Source: Helianthus annuus
Taxonomy: Eukaryota; Streptophyta; Magnoliopsida; Asterales; Asteraceae
DNA length: 64,000 nt
NCBI RefSeq assembly: GCF_002127325.2
Contig: NC_035433.2
Location: forward strand, 90,164,033-90,228,032
Direction of reading: 5' to 3'
In this document: one piece after another, positions 11,385 through 20,909 of the stretch
Position numbering within the stretch: position 1 is the stretch's first letter
Layout: each line of letters begins with the position of its first letter
The notes under the pieces: generated by a model
What the model saw: only the letters and a program-made list of their open reading frames with translations
Databases searched by the model: none
What the model was told of the DNA's origin: nothing
Translations under genes and position numbers: made by a program

Positions 11385-11782
11385 ATAGGAGTTGGCCAGA
11401 AAGTCCAAATTTCCTAAAAAGTGTAAAAAGTCATAAAACACCATAATGTCAACCATAAAACACACCAAAAACCCACAAATAATATGATGAAGATTACTAA
11501 AACATCATGTATGTGGGTTTTGTGTTGTGTTTTAGATGTTAAGGCTCTGATTGTGGAATGACAAATATTATTGTGTTTTATGTTGTTTAGCATTGTGTGT
11601 TTTATATTCATAGTTCTACGATGGTGTGTTTGAAGTTTTTATATACTATTAGAGTTTGAATATGGTGTTTTAGTAATATTCATTCTATTATTTGTGAGTT
11701 TTAGGTGTGTTTTATGCCTGAAATTATTGTGTTTTATGACTTTTTACACTTTTTAGGAAAAACACACTTTTCGTAGGATCCC

Positions 11783-11785
<3 letters not shown>
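11383..11785 (+). mobile_element. TA-flanked element, family D
   Basis: The left end GGATAGGAGTTGGCCAGAAA-GTCC is followed by AAAAAGTGTAAAAAGTCATA; the right end carries TATGACTTTTTACACTTTTT in mirror image. The interior repeats AAAACAC and GTGTTTTA words. A second copy in the opposite orientation lies at 30497-30879. Non-coding. Confidence 0.75.

Positions 11786-11859
<74 letters not shown>
11786..11859. repeat. (TA)n microsatellite
   Basis: A 74-bp TA tract between the family D and family E elements. Confidence 0.95.
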
Positions 11860-11861
<2 letters not shown>

Positions 11862-12199
11862 AGACCGCTAAAATGAAAACCACCTCCAGTTGTAAGAACT
11901 GCGCGAACCACTTTCTAGCCATTAGATCAAGATAATGGATGGATGAGATTAAAAGAATTTAAAAATAATATTAAGTATTTTTTGTCTTATTATGTCTTTA
12001 ATATTTTAATTGAAAAGGGTATTTAAGTAAAATTACTTTTTTTGTCTTTTTATATATATTATATTTAATTGTCTTTTTGTCCTATTCATTAATTGCTTTT
12101 TATTACTTTTATTTTTTAAACTAATTTCTTTATTAAAAACATTTTTAAATTCAGATTTTTTTAAAAGATTTTTATACTTTTTACAATTTAAGTTTTACG

Positions 12200-13110
12200 T
12201 TAAAGTTTTTACGTTTTTTTGACGAGCCGTTTTTAACGCGCCGTTTTTTACGCGCCGTTGTTTACGCGCCGTTTTTTACGCGCCGTTTTTTAAGGCGTTT
12301 TTTTAACGCGCCATTTTTTCGACGTTTTTTAACGCGCCGTTTTTTCAAGCACCGTTTTTTCAAGCACCGTTTTTTTTACGCGCCGTTTTTTACGCTCGGC
12401 TTATTCACGCGTCGTTTTTACACCCGGCTTTTTCACGCCTCATTTTTTCACGCCCCGTTTTTTACGCGCGGCTTTTTCACGCGTCGTTTTTTCAACGCGA
12501 CGTTTTTTTACGTTAACGTTATTTACGTTTTACGCGCCGGTTTTTTACGTTAACGTTTTTTACGTTTTACGCGCCGATTTTATACGTTAACGTTTTTTTA
12601 CGTTTTACACGCCGGTTTTCTACGTTAACGTTTTTTACGTTTTTACGTTTTACGCGCCGGTTTTTCAATGACATTTACGTAAAACTTTTTACGTTTTACT
12701 AAAAAAAATTACGTTTTACGTTTTACCTAAAACTTTTTACGTTTTACGAAAAACTTTTTACGTTTTACGAAAAAAATTTACGTTTTACGTAAAACTTTTT
12801 ACGTTTTACGTTTTACGTAAAACTTTTTACGTTTTACGTAAAACATTTTACGATATACGTAAAACTTTTTACGATATACGTAAAACTTTTTACGTTTTAC
12901 GTTTTACGTAAAACTTACGAAAAAAATTACGTAACACTTTTTACGCTTCATTTTTTTTACGTTTTACGATAAAAAGTGTACGGTTTACGTTAAAAAGTTT
13001 TACGTTTTACGTTTTACGTAAAACTTTTTACGTTTTACGTAAAACTTTTACGTTTTACGTAAAAAAGTTTACGGTAAACTTTAAAAAGTTTACGGTTTAA
13101 GTTTTCTTTC
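12200..13110. repeat. ACGCGCCGTTTT / GTTTTACGTAAAAC repeat array
   Basis: Positions 12220-12660 are dominated by ACGCGCCGTTTTTT variants, 12660-13110 by TTTTTACGTTTTACG. The 14-mer GTTTTACGTAAAAC, a perfect palindrome, recurs about seven times between 12780 and 13060. The array lies wholly inside the family E element and is not in the other members with the same ends. Confidence 0.8.
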
Positions 13111-13239
13111 TTTTACAAAAACCTTTTTACACAAAAACAAACGCACCCAGAAAATCGTTACTCGGTAGGTGTCTCAGATAGTTTGCTATCATCATCGACG
13201 CCTAAAAAAAATTAAAAAACCCAACAAACAAAAATAAAA

Positions 13240-14330
13240 AAGAACGCGTGGATTCTGGAAAAAAAAAGAAGTTTTGGCTCAGATTTTCCGAACATCAGAG
13301 GCTGCAAAGTGGGGTTGCGGGTTCAAAAACCTACCCTCCACCATTCTTGCCATGCCCTCGTCATCAAAAATATGCGAGTTTTTTTTTTTTTTTTTTTTTT
13401 GCATCATCATCGCCCCCGAACCCAAAACGGATCAAAACCCACATATTCAAACATTCAAAAGCACCTGATGAACATCATTCAAAACATATTCAACAGATTC
13501 AACAGATTCATAAAGCACCATATTCAACAGAATCAAAGAAAACCCAACAATAATAACAACAATACATGATGTACATACCCAAAAATCAAATCAAATGAAA
13601 CCCCAGCAACAATAATGAACATCATTCAACAGAATCAAACCCACCAAAATGAACAGACCACTCTTTTTTACAAACCCACCAAAATAATCAAAACCCACCA
13701 AATTTCAAGCAGAAAAAAAACCCAAACTTTTTGAATCAAAGAACCCCAATCAAAACAGAAACAAATCAAACCTTTGGGCAAATCATCAAGAATCAACAAC
13801 ACAGGAGGAGACCGAGACCTCCGCCGCTCACGGCGGCGCTGCCGCCGGCCCACCACCCAGCCATCGAACCGCCACCACCAGCCTTGAACCAACTAAACCA
13901 CCACCGCCTCCGCCTCTGCACAACTCCCACCAAACCACCGCCCCCACCTCCGCCTTCCGCCGCCCCCACCACCGCCTTCCGCCCCCCTGCTCCTTCATTC
14001 TTTCTTAGAAAAAACCCTAAACACCCACTGATCCTACATCTGCACCCTCCTTCCATCCCCGATTTCCCCTACAAACACAGAAAAATGGAGAAAAGTGGGA
14101 GAGAGTGCCGCAGAAGAGAGAGAAAGAGAGATTCGAAGTGGGGGTGTGGCGGCGGATGAGGGGCTTCAACATCGACTGTAACCGCCGGAGTGGGGCGTGT
14201 GGCGGAGGGGCTCTGGGTTTCGCCGGGGTGGGGTTTTTTGGTTTGGAGAGATGAACATCAGGAGAGAGAGAGGTTGATTAAAAAAGGTGGGAGATAAAGG
14301 AGTCTGACAAATTTAATGGAGGAGAGAGGG
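13240..14330 (-). other. Captured gene-5'-like GC-rich segment inside family E
   Basis: Read on the minus strand from 14330, the segment has CT-rich tracts (CTCTCTCTCC), a GC-rich CCGCC zone, a possible ATG at 14056 followed by GG-rich codons, and A-rich sequence downstream. This composition is typical of a plant gene 5' UTR plus first exon. The 87-codon minus frame (14056-13793) and the 142-codon plus frame (13731-14159) are both low-complexity and match no family I know. Capture of GC-rich 5' gene ends is a known habit of Pack-MULEs; the donor gene is unknown. Confidence 0.4.
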
Positions 14331-14448
14331 TGTGAAATTGACATTTGGGGTAAAAAGACCTAAAAGCCCTTTTAGTTGGCACAATGTTATTGGTGGAGAG
14401 TGGTTCTCGCGGTTCTTACAACTGGAGGTGGTTCCTATTTTAGCGGCT

Positions 14449-14479
<31 letters not shown>

Positions 14480-14482
<3 letters not shown>

Positions 14483-14838
14483 ATGAGAAAATTACATCTA
14501 AATGAGAAAACTAGAAAATTAACTAAAAAAGCCTAAAAAAAGCTAAAAATCATACCAATTTTTTTTTACAAATTTTTATAAAAAATTTCTATTTTTTATA
14601 TATAAAAAAATTCAAAAAAATAAACTTGTTGTACTGCACATTTGCATTATATGTGTACTACACATGTGCATTATATCTGTAATAGTGCACATGTGCAATA
14701 CAACAAAAATTTTTTCCATACATAAAAAATAGCGATTTTTTTATAAAAAAATGTAAAAAAAAATTTGTATGTTTTTTAGACTTTTTTAGTTAGTTTTTTG
14801 GTTTTCTCATTTAAACTAGTTTTCTCATGATTCATCCC

Positions 14839-14841
<3 letters not shown>
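14480..14841 (+). mobile_element. TA-flanked foldback element, family F
   Basis: The left begins ATAATGAGAAAATTACATC-TAAATGAGAAAACTAG. The right, reverse-complemented, begins CAGGGGATGAATCATGAGAA-AACTAG, so the outer GGGGAT is lost on the left. The interior is an imperfect hairpin with ACACATGTGCATTATAT and TGCACATGTGCAATA words. An inverted second copy lies at 30930-31326. Confidence 0.7.
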
Positions 14842-14871
<30 letters not shown>

Positions 14872-14876
<5 letters not shown>

Positions 14877-15216
14877 AGGATAGTGTAAAAAGGGCCTAAA
14901 GTGTGAGAAGTGTATTATAACACTATATATGATACTATATAACACCATATAAACACCGTATAACAATATGTAACAACATATAATACCATATAACACTATG
15001 TAACACTATATAACATTATATAACAAATATAACACTATACATCTATCATAGACATGCTATCAGACAAACTATAATGTTATATTTGTTATGTAATGATATA
15101 TAGTGTTACATAGTTTAGTGTTACATATTGTTATACGGTGTTTATATGGTGTTATATAGTATTATATATAGTGTTATAATACACTTCTCACACTTTGAGC
15201 ACTTTTTACAGGATTT
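14872..15216. mobile_element. TA-flanked foldback element, family G
   Basis: Nearly the whole 345 bp is an inverted repeat: left GTGAGAAGTGTATTATAACA-CTATATA pairs with right TATAGTGTTATAATACACTT-CTCAC. The centre is built of AACACTATATAAC words. The outer TGTAAAAAGGGCCTAAAGTG resembles the ends of the neighbouring family H elements, so G and H probably share a transposase. Non-coding. Confidence 0.75.
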
Positions 15217-15240
15217 TATATATATATATATATATATATA

Positions 15241-15435
15241 GAGTTAGGATCCTGTAAAAAAGGCCCAAAGTGTGAGAAAGGTAAGAAAGAATCTCAGCTA
15301 TTAGATCTTTTGATCTAATGGTTGAGATCAATAGGGACCAAATTGTAAAATATTTTTGTTAATTTGGACTGAATTGAAATATCTAGGGGCAATTGTGTCT
15401 TTTTATCTTCATTTTGTAATCAAAATCCCTGCAAT

Positions 15436-15475
<40 letters not shown>

Positions 15476-16434
15476 CGCTCCCAATTTCTCTCTCTCTCTC
15501 TTCTTCCATATTCAATCCTCAATAAAAAAAACCGCCTGAGAAACCACTCCCACTCCGTCAAGAACAAGCATCGCATCAATATACGACGTACCATTCATCA
15601 TCATCATCGATACAACACTCTGAATCAGCGGCGGCGGTGGTGCCGGATCGGCAGTGGTGGTGCAGCGGTGGTGGGTGCCGGATCGGCAGTGGTGGTGCGG
15701 CGCTGGGGTGCGGCGGTGGTGGGTGCCGGATCGGCAGTGGTAGTGCGGCAGCGGCGATCTCTCTCTCTACATCGCACGACCAGATGATCTATCTCTCTAC
15801 ACGACAGCGGCGGCGGAGCGGCAGTGGTGGTGCCGGAAGTGGAGAAGATGATACAGAGGTGTTATATTCTTTACTGAATGGTGTTATTTTCTTTTCTGAA
15901 TAGTGTTATTTTTCTTTTCATTAATGGTGTTATTTTCTTTTCTTAATGGTGTTATTTTCTTTTACTGAATGGTGTTATTTTTCGTTACTGAATGGTGTTA
16001 TATTTCGTTACTGAATGGTGTTATATTTTCGTTGCTGAATGGTGTTATTTTTTCGTTGCTGAATGGTGTTATATTTCGTTATTGAATGGTGTTATATTTC
16101 GTTACTGAATGGTGTTATATTTTCATTACTGAATGGTGTTATATTATTTTACTGAATGGTGTTATATTTTTTACTGAATGGTGTTATATTATTTACTGAA
16201 TGGTGTTATATTATTTACTGAATGGTGTTATTCGTAGTGTTTTTTTAGAGATATTTGAAAAAAAACCTGTTCCTATAATTATGGTGGCGGTTATGGTAAG
16301 TTTTGAATTAACTGAATTAATTATAAAATTACTTATTTACCCTTTTGAATTAATTTAGATGGAGGACACATGTCATCTCCACAATATTTATCACATTTCT
16401 CACACTTTTAACCTTTTTTACAATAACCTTACCC
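15241..16434 (+). mobile_element. TA-flanked element, family H, copy 1
   Basis: The left end reads GTTAGGATCCTGTAAAAAAG-GCCCAAAGTGTGAGAAAGGT-AAG. The right end in reverse reads GGTAAGGTTATTGTAAAAAA-GGTTAAAAGTGTGAGAAATG. Inside are a CT microsatellite (15442-15502), a CGGCGGTGGTGG-rich part (15627-15840) that looks like a captured gene 5' end, and a minisatellite (15862-16232). The 143-codon open frame across the CT repeat is low-complexity and not called. Copy 2 is at 16970-18264. Confidence 0.75.
15862..16232 (+). repeat. GAATGGTGTTAT minisatellite in H copy 1
   Basis: About 16 units of 22-25 bp have the constant core CTGAATGGTGTTAT and a variable spacer (TTTTCGTTA, TTCGTTA, TTTTTTA). Length variation sits only in the spacer. 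Confidence 0.9.
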
Positions 16435-16437
16435 TAT

Positions 16438-16476
<39 letters not shown>

Positions 16477-16479
<3 letters not shown>

Positions 16480-16966
16480 GAGGGTTCAAATGAGAAGAAT
16501 TTTATTGTAAGAAGAAAAAAGAAGAAGTTTCAACCAATAAGAATGGTTCATCTAATATTTGCATTTAGTTTTAATATAAGGGTATATTGGTAAACTTACA
16601 TAAATCATTAATTTGTATTCTTCCCCTTTAATAACTAACTAAATTAAATTTATAATTCCTTTTTCAAAATATATACTTTTTTCAAATTAAGAAAACAACT
16701 TAATTTAATGTGTAGGATATATTTCTAAGTGTGTAGGATAAATTTTGGTTGTGTAGGATAAAATTCTGTAATGTTTAGGGTATATGTAGGAGAATTTGAT
16801 ATGTGTAAGTTTTGTAGATTATATGTAGAATAATTAATGATTAGTTGACTAATTAATTAAAGAAAGAATAATTAATTATATGAGTTATAAATGAAATAGT
16901 ATTTTACTAATATACTCTTTCTTCTTTTTCTTCTCATATTAAATTTCTTCTCAAATGAACCTTCCC
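16477..16966 (+). mobile_element. TA-flanked element, family I, copy 1
   Basis: Left GTGGAGGGTTCAAATGAGAAG-AA and right (reverse complement) GGGAAGGTTCATTTGAGAAG-AAATTTAATATGAGAAG form imperfect TIRs. GTGTAGGATA words recur inside. On its right only ATA separates it from H copy 2, so the TA tract there has collapsed. A reversed copy lies at 29499-29907. Confidence 0.7.
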
Positions 16967-16969
16967 ATA

Positions 16970-18262
16970 GGTAAAGGTTCCTGTAAAAAAGACCAAAAGT
17001 GTGAGAAGGATAAGAAAGAATCTACACCATTAGATCTTTGATCTAATGGTTTAGATTAATAGGGACCAAATTGTAAAATCTATTTTATTTTTTGGACTGA
17101 ATTGAAAATTATAGGGGTAATAAAGTCTTTATATCCAATCAAAATAGGAAACTGTAAATCAAAATCCCTACAATTTCGATCTCTCTCTCCAATCGCTCGA
17201 ACAGATGTTCTCTCTCTCTACAATTTCGATCTACGGCGGTGCAATCGGTGGTGATCGGTGGCAGAAACGTAGGTGTTCCAACCATCGTACGGCGGTGCAA
17301 TCGGTGGTGATCGGTGGCAGAAACGTAGGTGTTCCAACCATCGTACGGCGGTGCAATCGGTGGTGATCGGTGGCGGTTGGAGCAACCAAGCACGGGATGA
17401 AAGGTAAACGCACGTCTTCGGCTTAGATACATTGTACTGAATTTTGGATGTAAAAGTTTTTTTCAATTGATACATTGTACTGAATCGGTGGAGTGTATGA
17501 GATACAGAATTTTGGATGTAAAAGTTTTTTTCAATTCATACATTGTACTGAATGGTGTTATTTTCTTTTCTGAATGGTGTTATATTCTTTACTGAATGGT
17601 GTTATATTCTTTACTGAATGGTGTTATATTTTTTTACTGTATGGTGTTATATTCTTTTATTGAATGGTGTTATTTTTTCGTTACTGAATGGTGTTTTATA
17701 TTTCGTTACTGAATGGTGTTATATTTCGTTACTGAATGGTGTTATATTTTCGTTACTGAAATGGTGTTATATTTGTGCTGAATGGTGTTATATTTGTACT
17801 GAATGGTGTTATATTTGTGCTGAATGGTGTTATTTTTCGTTACTGAATGGTGTTATATTTGTACTGAATGGTGTTTATTTTATTTACTGCTGAATGATGT
17901 TATATTTGTGCTGAATGGTGTTATATTTGTGCTGAATGGTGTTATATTCTTGTACTGAATGGTGTTATATTTGTGCTGAATGGTGTTATATTTGTGCTGA
18001 ATGGTGTTATATTTTCTTAATGGTGTTATATTTAAAACACCATGTATGAACATGCTCTGAATGGTGTTATATTTATGGACGGTTATAAGTCCTTAAATCA
18101 AGGATTTTCTCTCTCCAAATCCTTAAATCAAGGATTACCATATTTGAATTTGTTAATGCATTTACAATCATACCCTTTTCAATTAATTTAGATCTAATGG
18201 TTGAGATTCTTTCTTACCTTTCTCACACTTTTGATCTTTTTTACAATAACTTCACCCCCTTC

Positions 18263-18264
<2 letters not shown>
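16970..18264 (+). mobile_element. TA-flanked element, family H, copy 2
   Basis: Same architecture and orientation as copy 1: GTTCCTGTAAAAAAGACCAA-AAGTGTGAGAAGGATAAGAA at the left, CT-rich tract, CGGCGGTGCAATCGGTGGTG repeated three times (17230-17375), then a long minisatellite and the mirrored right end. The 97- and 85-codon minus frames over the triple repeat are artefacts of it. Confidence 0.75.
17549..18075 (+). repeat. GAATGGTGTTAT minisatellite in H copy 2
   Basis: Twenty or more units with core CTGAATGGTGTTAT and spacers such as ATTCTTTA, ATTTCGTTA and ATTTGTG. The unit count and spacer spectrum differ from copy 1, so the arrays have evolved separately since the copies diverged. Confidence 0.9.

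Positions 18265-18327
<63 letters not shown>
18265..18327. repeat. (TA)n microsatellite
   Basis: A 63-bp TA tract between H copy 2 and the split family E-type foldback element. Confidence 0.95.
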
Positions 18328-18330
<3 letters not shown>

Positions 18331-18471
18331 AGCCGCTAGAATGAGAACCACCTCGAGTTGTAAGAACCGCGAGAACTACACCCCACGGAGCGCCGTTCGC
18401 CATGATTTTTTTTTACAAGTAGATGTGTATATTATAAACACAGCCGTAAAAAATCATGGCGAACGGCGCTC
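18328..18471 (+). mobile_element. E-type foldback element J, left part
   Basis: Starts GGGAGCCGCTAGAATGAGAA-CCACCTCGAGTTGTAAGAAC and continues through a GC-rich cassette (about 18379-18400), a conserved centre with GATGTGTATATTATAAACAC, and the reverse-complemented cassette. It is cut at CGCTC (18467-18471) by the retrotransposon at 18472. The right part resumes at 28169. Without the insert the element is about 391 bp and almost a perfect palindrome. Confidence 0.85.
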
Positions 18472-20817
18472 TGTCACACCCCCAAAATCCACCTGCGGAT
18501 AACACCCGCTTCGAGGGCGTGACTGACCAGGATCCAGCCACCAATTATACCGAATACTTAAGTTGATAACAAAAGTAATACTTACTATTCATAAGCTTAG
18601 CAAATATTAAGTTCAGAGTTTAAAGTTTTAAGTTCAAAACAGTAATAAGTAGCGGAAGCTTAAATAGAGAAGTTTAAACATAGTTCATGTTTCAAAATAA
18701 GGTAACACCCAGCACAAGGGTGAACAGACACTACACATTCCCAAGCTGCAAGCTCCATCGTCACTGGTTACCTGCAAAGCATGCAGTAAGGGGTCAACAA
18801 TAATGCTGAGTGAGTTCACTAGTTTTCCAGTTTTAATTACCAAAAACTTTGTTTCACCGGTTAATTTATCCGTTTATACATGCCCTGGGGAGCTACCCCA
18901 AAAGTTAGCGACTAAACTGTTTTTCCAATACCGAACACTAGGTAACCGTTGCGTATCCGCAGGATGCCCCGATGTCAATGTTCTATCATCATTGACGGAT
19001 TTCTGAATACATTAGTTCACGACCGATCCCAAACCAGGGCACGGTGTGAGGCTGGTAAACACCTAAATAGCGCTATCAACTAATAACCCGCTCGCCTAAC
19101 CCGGCGACTAATCGGTATTTGTAGTAGGGACTTGAGTGATAGAGTTTCGTTTAGTGCCGTTAGTTGCAATCCGTATAAACAGTAATTAACCAAAAAGGTT
19201 TCCCAATACCCGGGAAGTAAAAGTAAGTTGTGTTCCCAATAACTAGGGAAGGTATGTAAATGGTATCCCCTTTTACCAGGGGATAGGATTGTTTTGGTCT
19301 CGTGTCCCAAACCACCGGGACGCATGCTTTTAAGTTGTGAACTCACCTTGGGTTGCTCGGTAGGTTTAGGTTACTTGGTCAAACACGCTGGTCACCACGT
19401 CCTAACATGGTTACCGGTATAGGTCAGGTTCGGTACACAAGCATTCACGTAAAACACATACAGGCACGTAACATACATACTGATAAACAGTCATGGGGTT
19501 ATTGGGCCGGCCTAAACACATAACTCAGTCAACAGATAGCCCATAACACATAATGGCCCAATAACCAAGATGAACAGCCCACTCGCAACCAGCTGGTCTC
19601 GAGTCGCAACCGGATGGTCTCGGCTTGTCACGCTGTGGTTGCGAGTCGCAACCGTGGTCTCGAGTTGTCACGTTTTGGTTGCGAGTCGCAACCGTCGTAG
19701 TCTCGAGTCGCAACCTCGTGGTTTCGACTTGTCATGCTTTGGTTGCGAGTCGCAACGGCGTGGTCTCGAGTCGTAATGCCGTGGTTGCGAGTCGGAGGCT
19801 GTCCCTTTCATGTACACGTGATGATGCAGATATGACAGTCCAAATTGTACATATGAAATCAGGCCCATAAAAGGAAACAACCAATAATATTTCACTAACA
19901 CTTTGCCAAATCTGAATATTAGTAAAGATAGATCAAACTTTGCCATTTTTACATCTTCAAGTCATATTCAAACAAGTTCATCCTATCTTCATATTTTCTA
20001 GGGTTTTCACCATAACAAATCACACATTTATGAACCAAAATCACATATTTACAACAAAATTATCATGGCAAGAACAAAGAACATACAATATATATGGCCG
20101 AAACCTTATGTTTAACATCATCATCTTAGCAAGAACTTTAAAGCATAGTATAGTTGGCCATGAACACTTGTAAACTACCATTATCAAGTCATTTTCAAAC
20201 ATGTCATCATATATTTCCAATCTTTTACAAAACAACCTAATGATCATGCATAAAATTACTAACAAAGCATTTTTCTAGTTCATTTATCACACATAATTTC
20301 TATGCACATAAATCTTATATACAAGAAGATAACACTAACCGGTTATGAAAAGGGGGAGCCGAAAACAAAGAGAAGAGAATGAGAGAAGATGAAGTGTCCG
20401 TATGGCGATCTTGTCCGAGATTCTTGACCGAGAGCCTTGCTTGAACCGAAAGTTGGAGGAGGTTGGGATGATGTTTGGGGTTTCTTAGTTGAGAGAGAAT
20501 AAGAAGTGTGGGTGTGTTTGTGCAACCAAATGAAACAAGTGTGGAAGAGGTTGGAATTTATACACCAAGCATCAAGTAGGCCAAGGGGGTTTCGGCCCAA
20601 CCGGTTTCGGCTCAACGGCCCACTCGAGACCGAGTGGCCCACTCGCAACCGCCCGGTTGCGAGTCATGGTCTCGGGTCGTGGTTTCGGCTCTCATATAAA
20701 TATATATAATACATACATACATCACATATCATGCACAAAGGTCACGTTTTCATTTAATAATATTTATATACACAAAATATTACAAGGTGATCGTTCGGAA
20801 AAACCTCGAGTGTCACA
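18472..20817 (-). repeat. 3' LTR of the Tekay-like element
   Basis: On the element's strand it begins TGTGACACTCGAGG and ends GGGGGTGTGACA. A zone at 19584-19790 repeats GGTTGCGAGTCGCAACC, a 17-bp palindrome, alternating with GGTCTCGAGT; a further copy of the word sits near 20645. Open frames up to 101 codons within the LTR are duplicated in the other LTR and have no coding features. Confidence 0.95.
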
Positions 20818-20828
20818 TTATCCCCAAG
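20818..20828 (-). other. Polypurine tract of the Tekay-like element
   Basis: On the minus strand CTTGGGGATAA immediately precedes the 3' LTR start TGTGACA and is the likely plus-strand primer site. A second PPT-like stretch, AACGGGGGGATGA next to an internal TGTGACA, lies about 80 bp upstream (20890-20911). Confidence 0.7.
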
Positions 20829-20909
20829 TTTTAAGAACTTTCGTCCCGAAAGTTGGAGCAGCCACTGCCAAGCTAGCGTGTTTCAACGGGGTGTCACATC
20901 ATCCCCCCG

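Larger units (their letters stand above)
11860..14451 (+). mobile_element. TA-flanked 2.6-kb element, family E (Pack-MULE-like)
   Basis: Left GGAGACCGCTAAAATGAAAA-CCACCTCCAGTTGTAAGAAC and right (reverse complement) GGGAGCCGCTAAAATAGGAA-CCACCTCCAGTTGTAAGAAC form about 50 bp of TIR between TA tracts. The ends match the small foldback elements at 18328, 29080, 31394 and 32211. The interior holds an AT-rich part, a repeat array (12200-13110) and a GC-rich gene-like segment (13240-14330). TIRs of this kind with captured sequence resemble Mutator-like elements that target TA microsatellites (Micron in rice, MuTAnT in Medicago). No transposase is present. Confidence 0.7.

Noticed and set aside
13731..14159. 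142-codon Pro-rich ORF as a gene
   Set aside because: Low complexity, overlaps an equally long frame on the other strand, and lies in a captured GC-rich block.
15356..15787. 143-codon ORF with Ser-Leu repeats
   Set aside because: Driven by a CT microsatellite and GGTGGT repeats inside a family H element.
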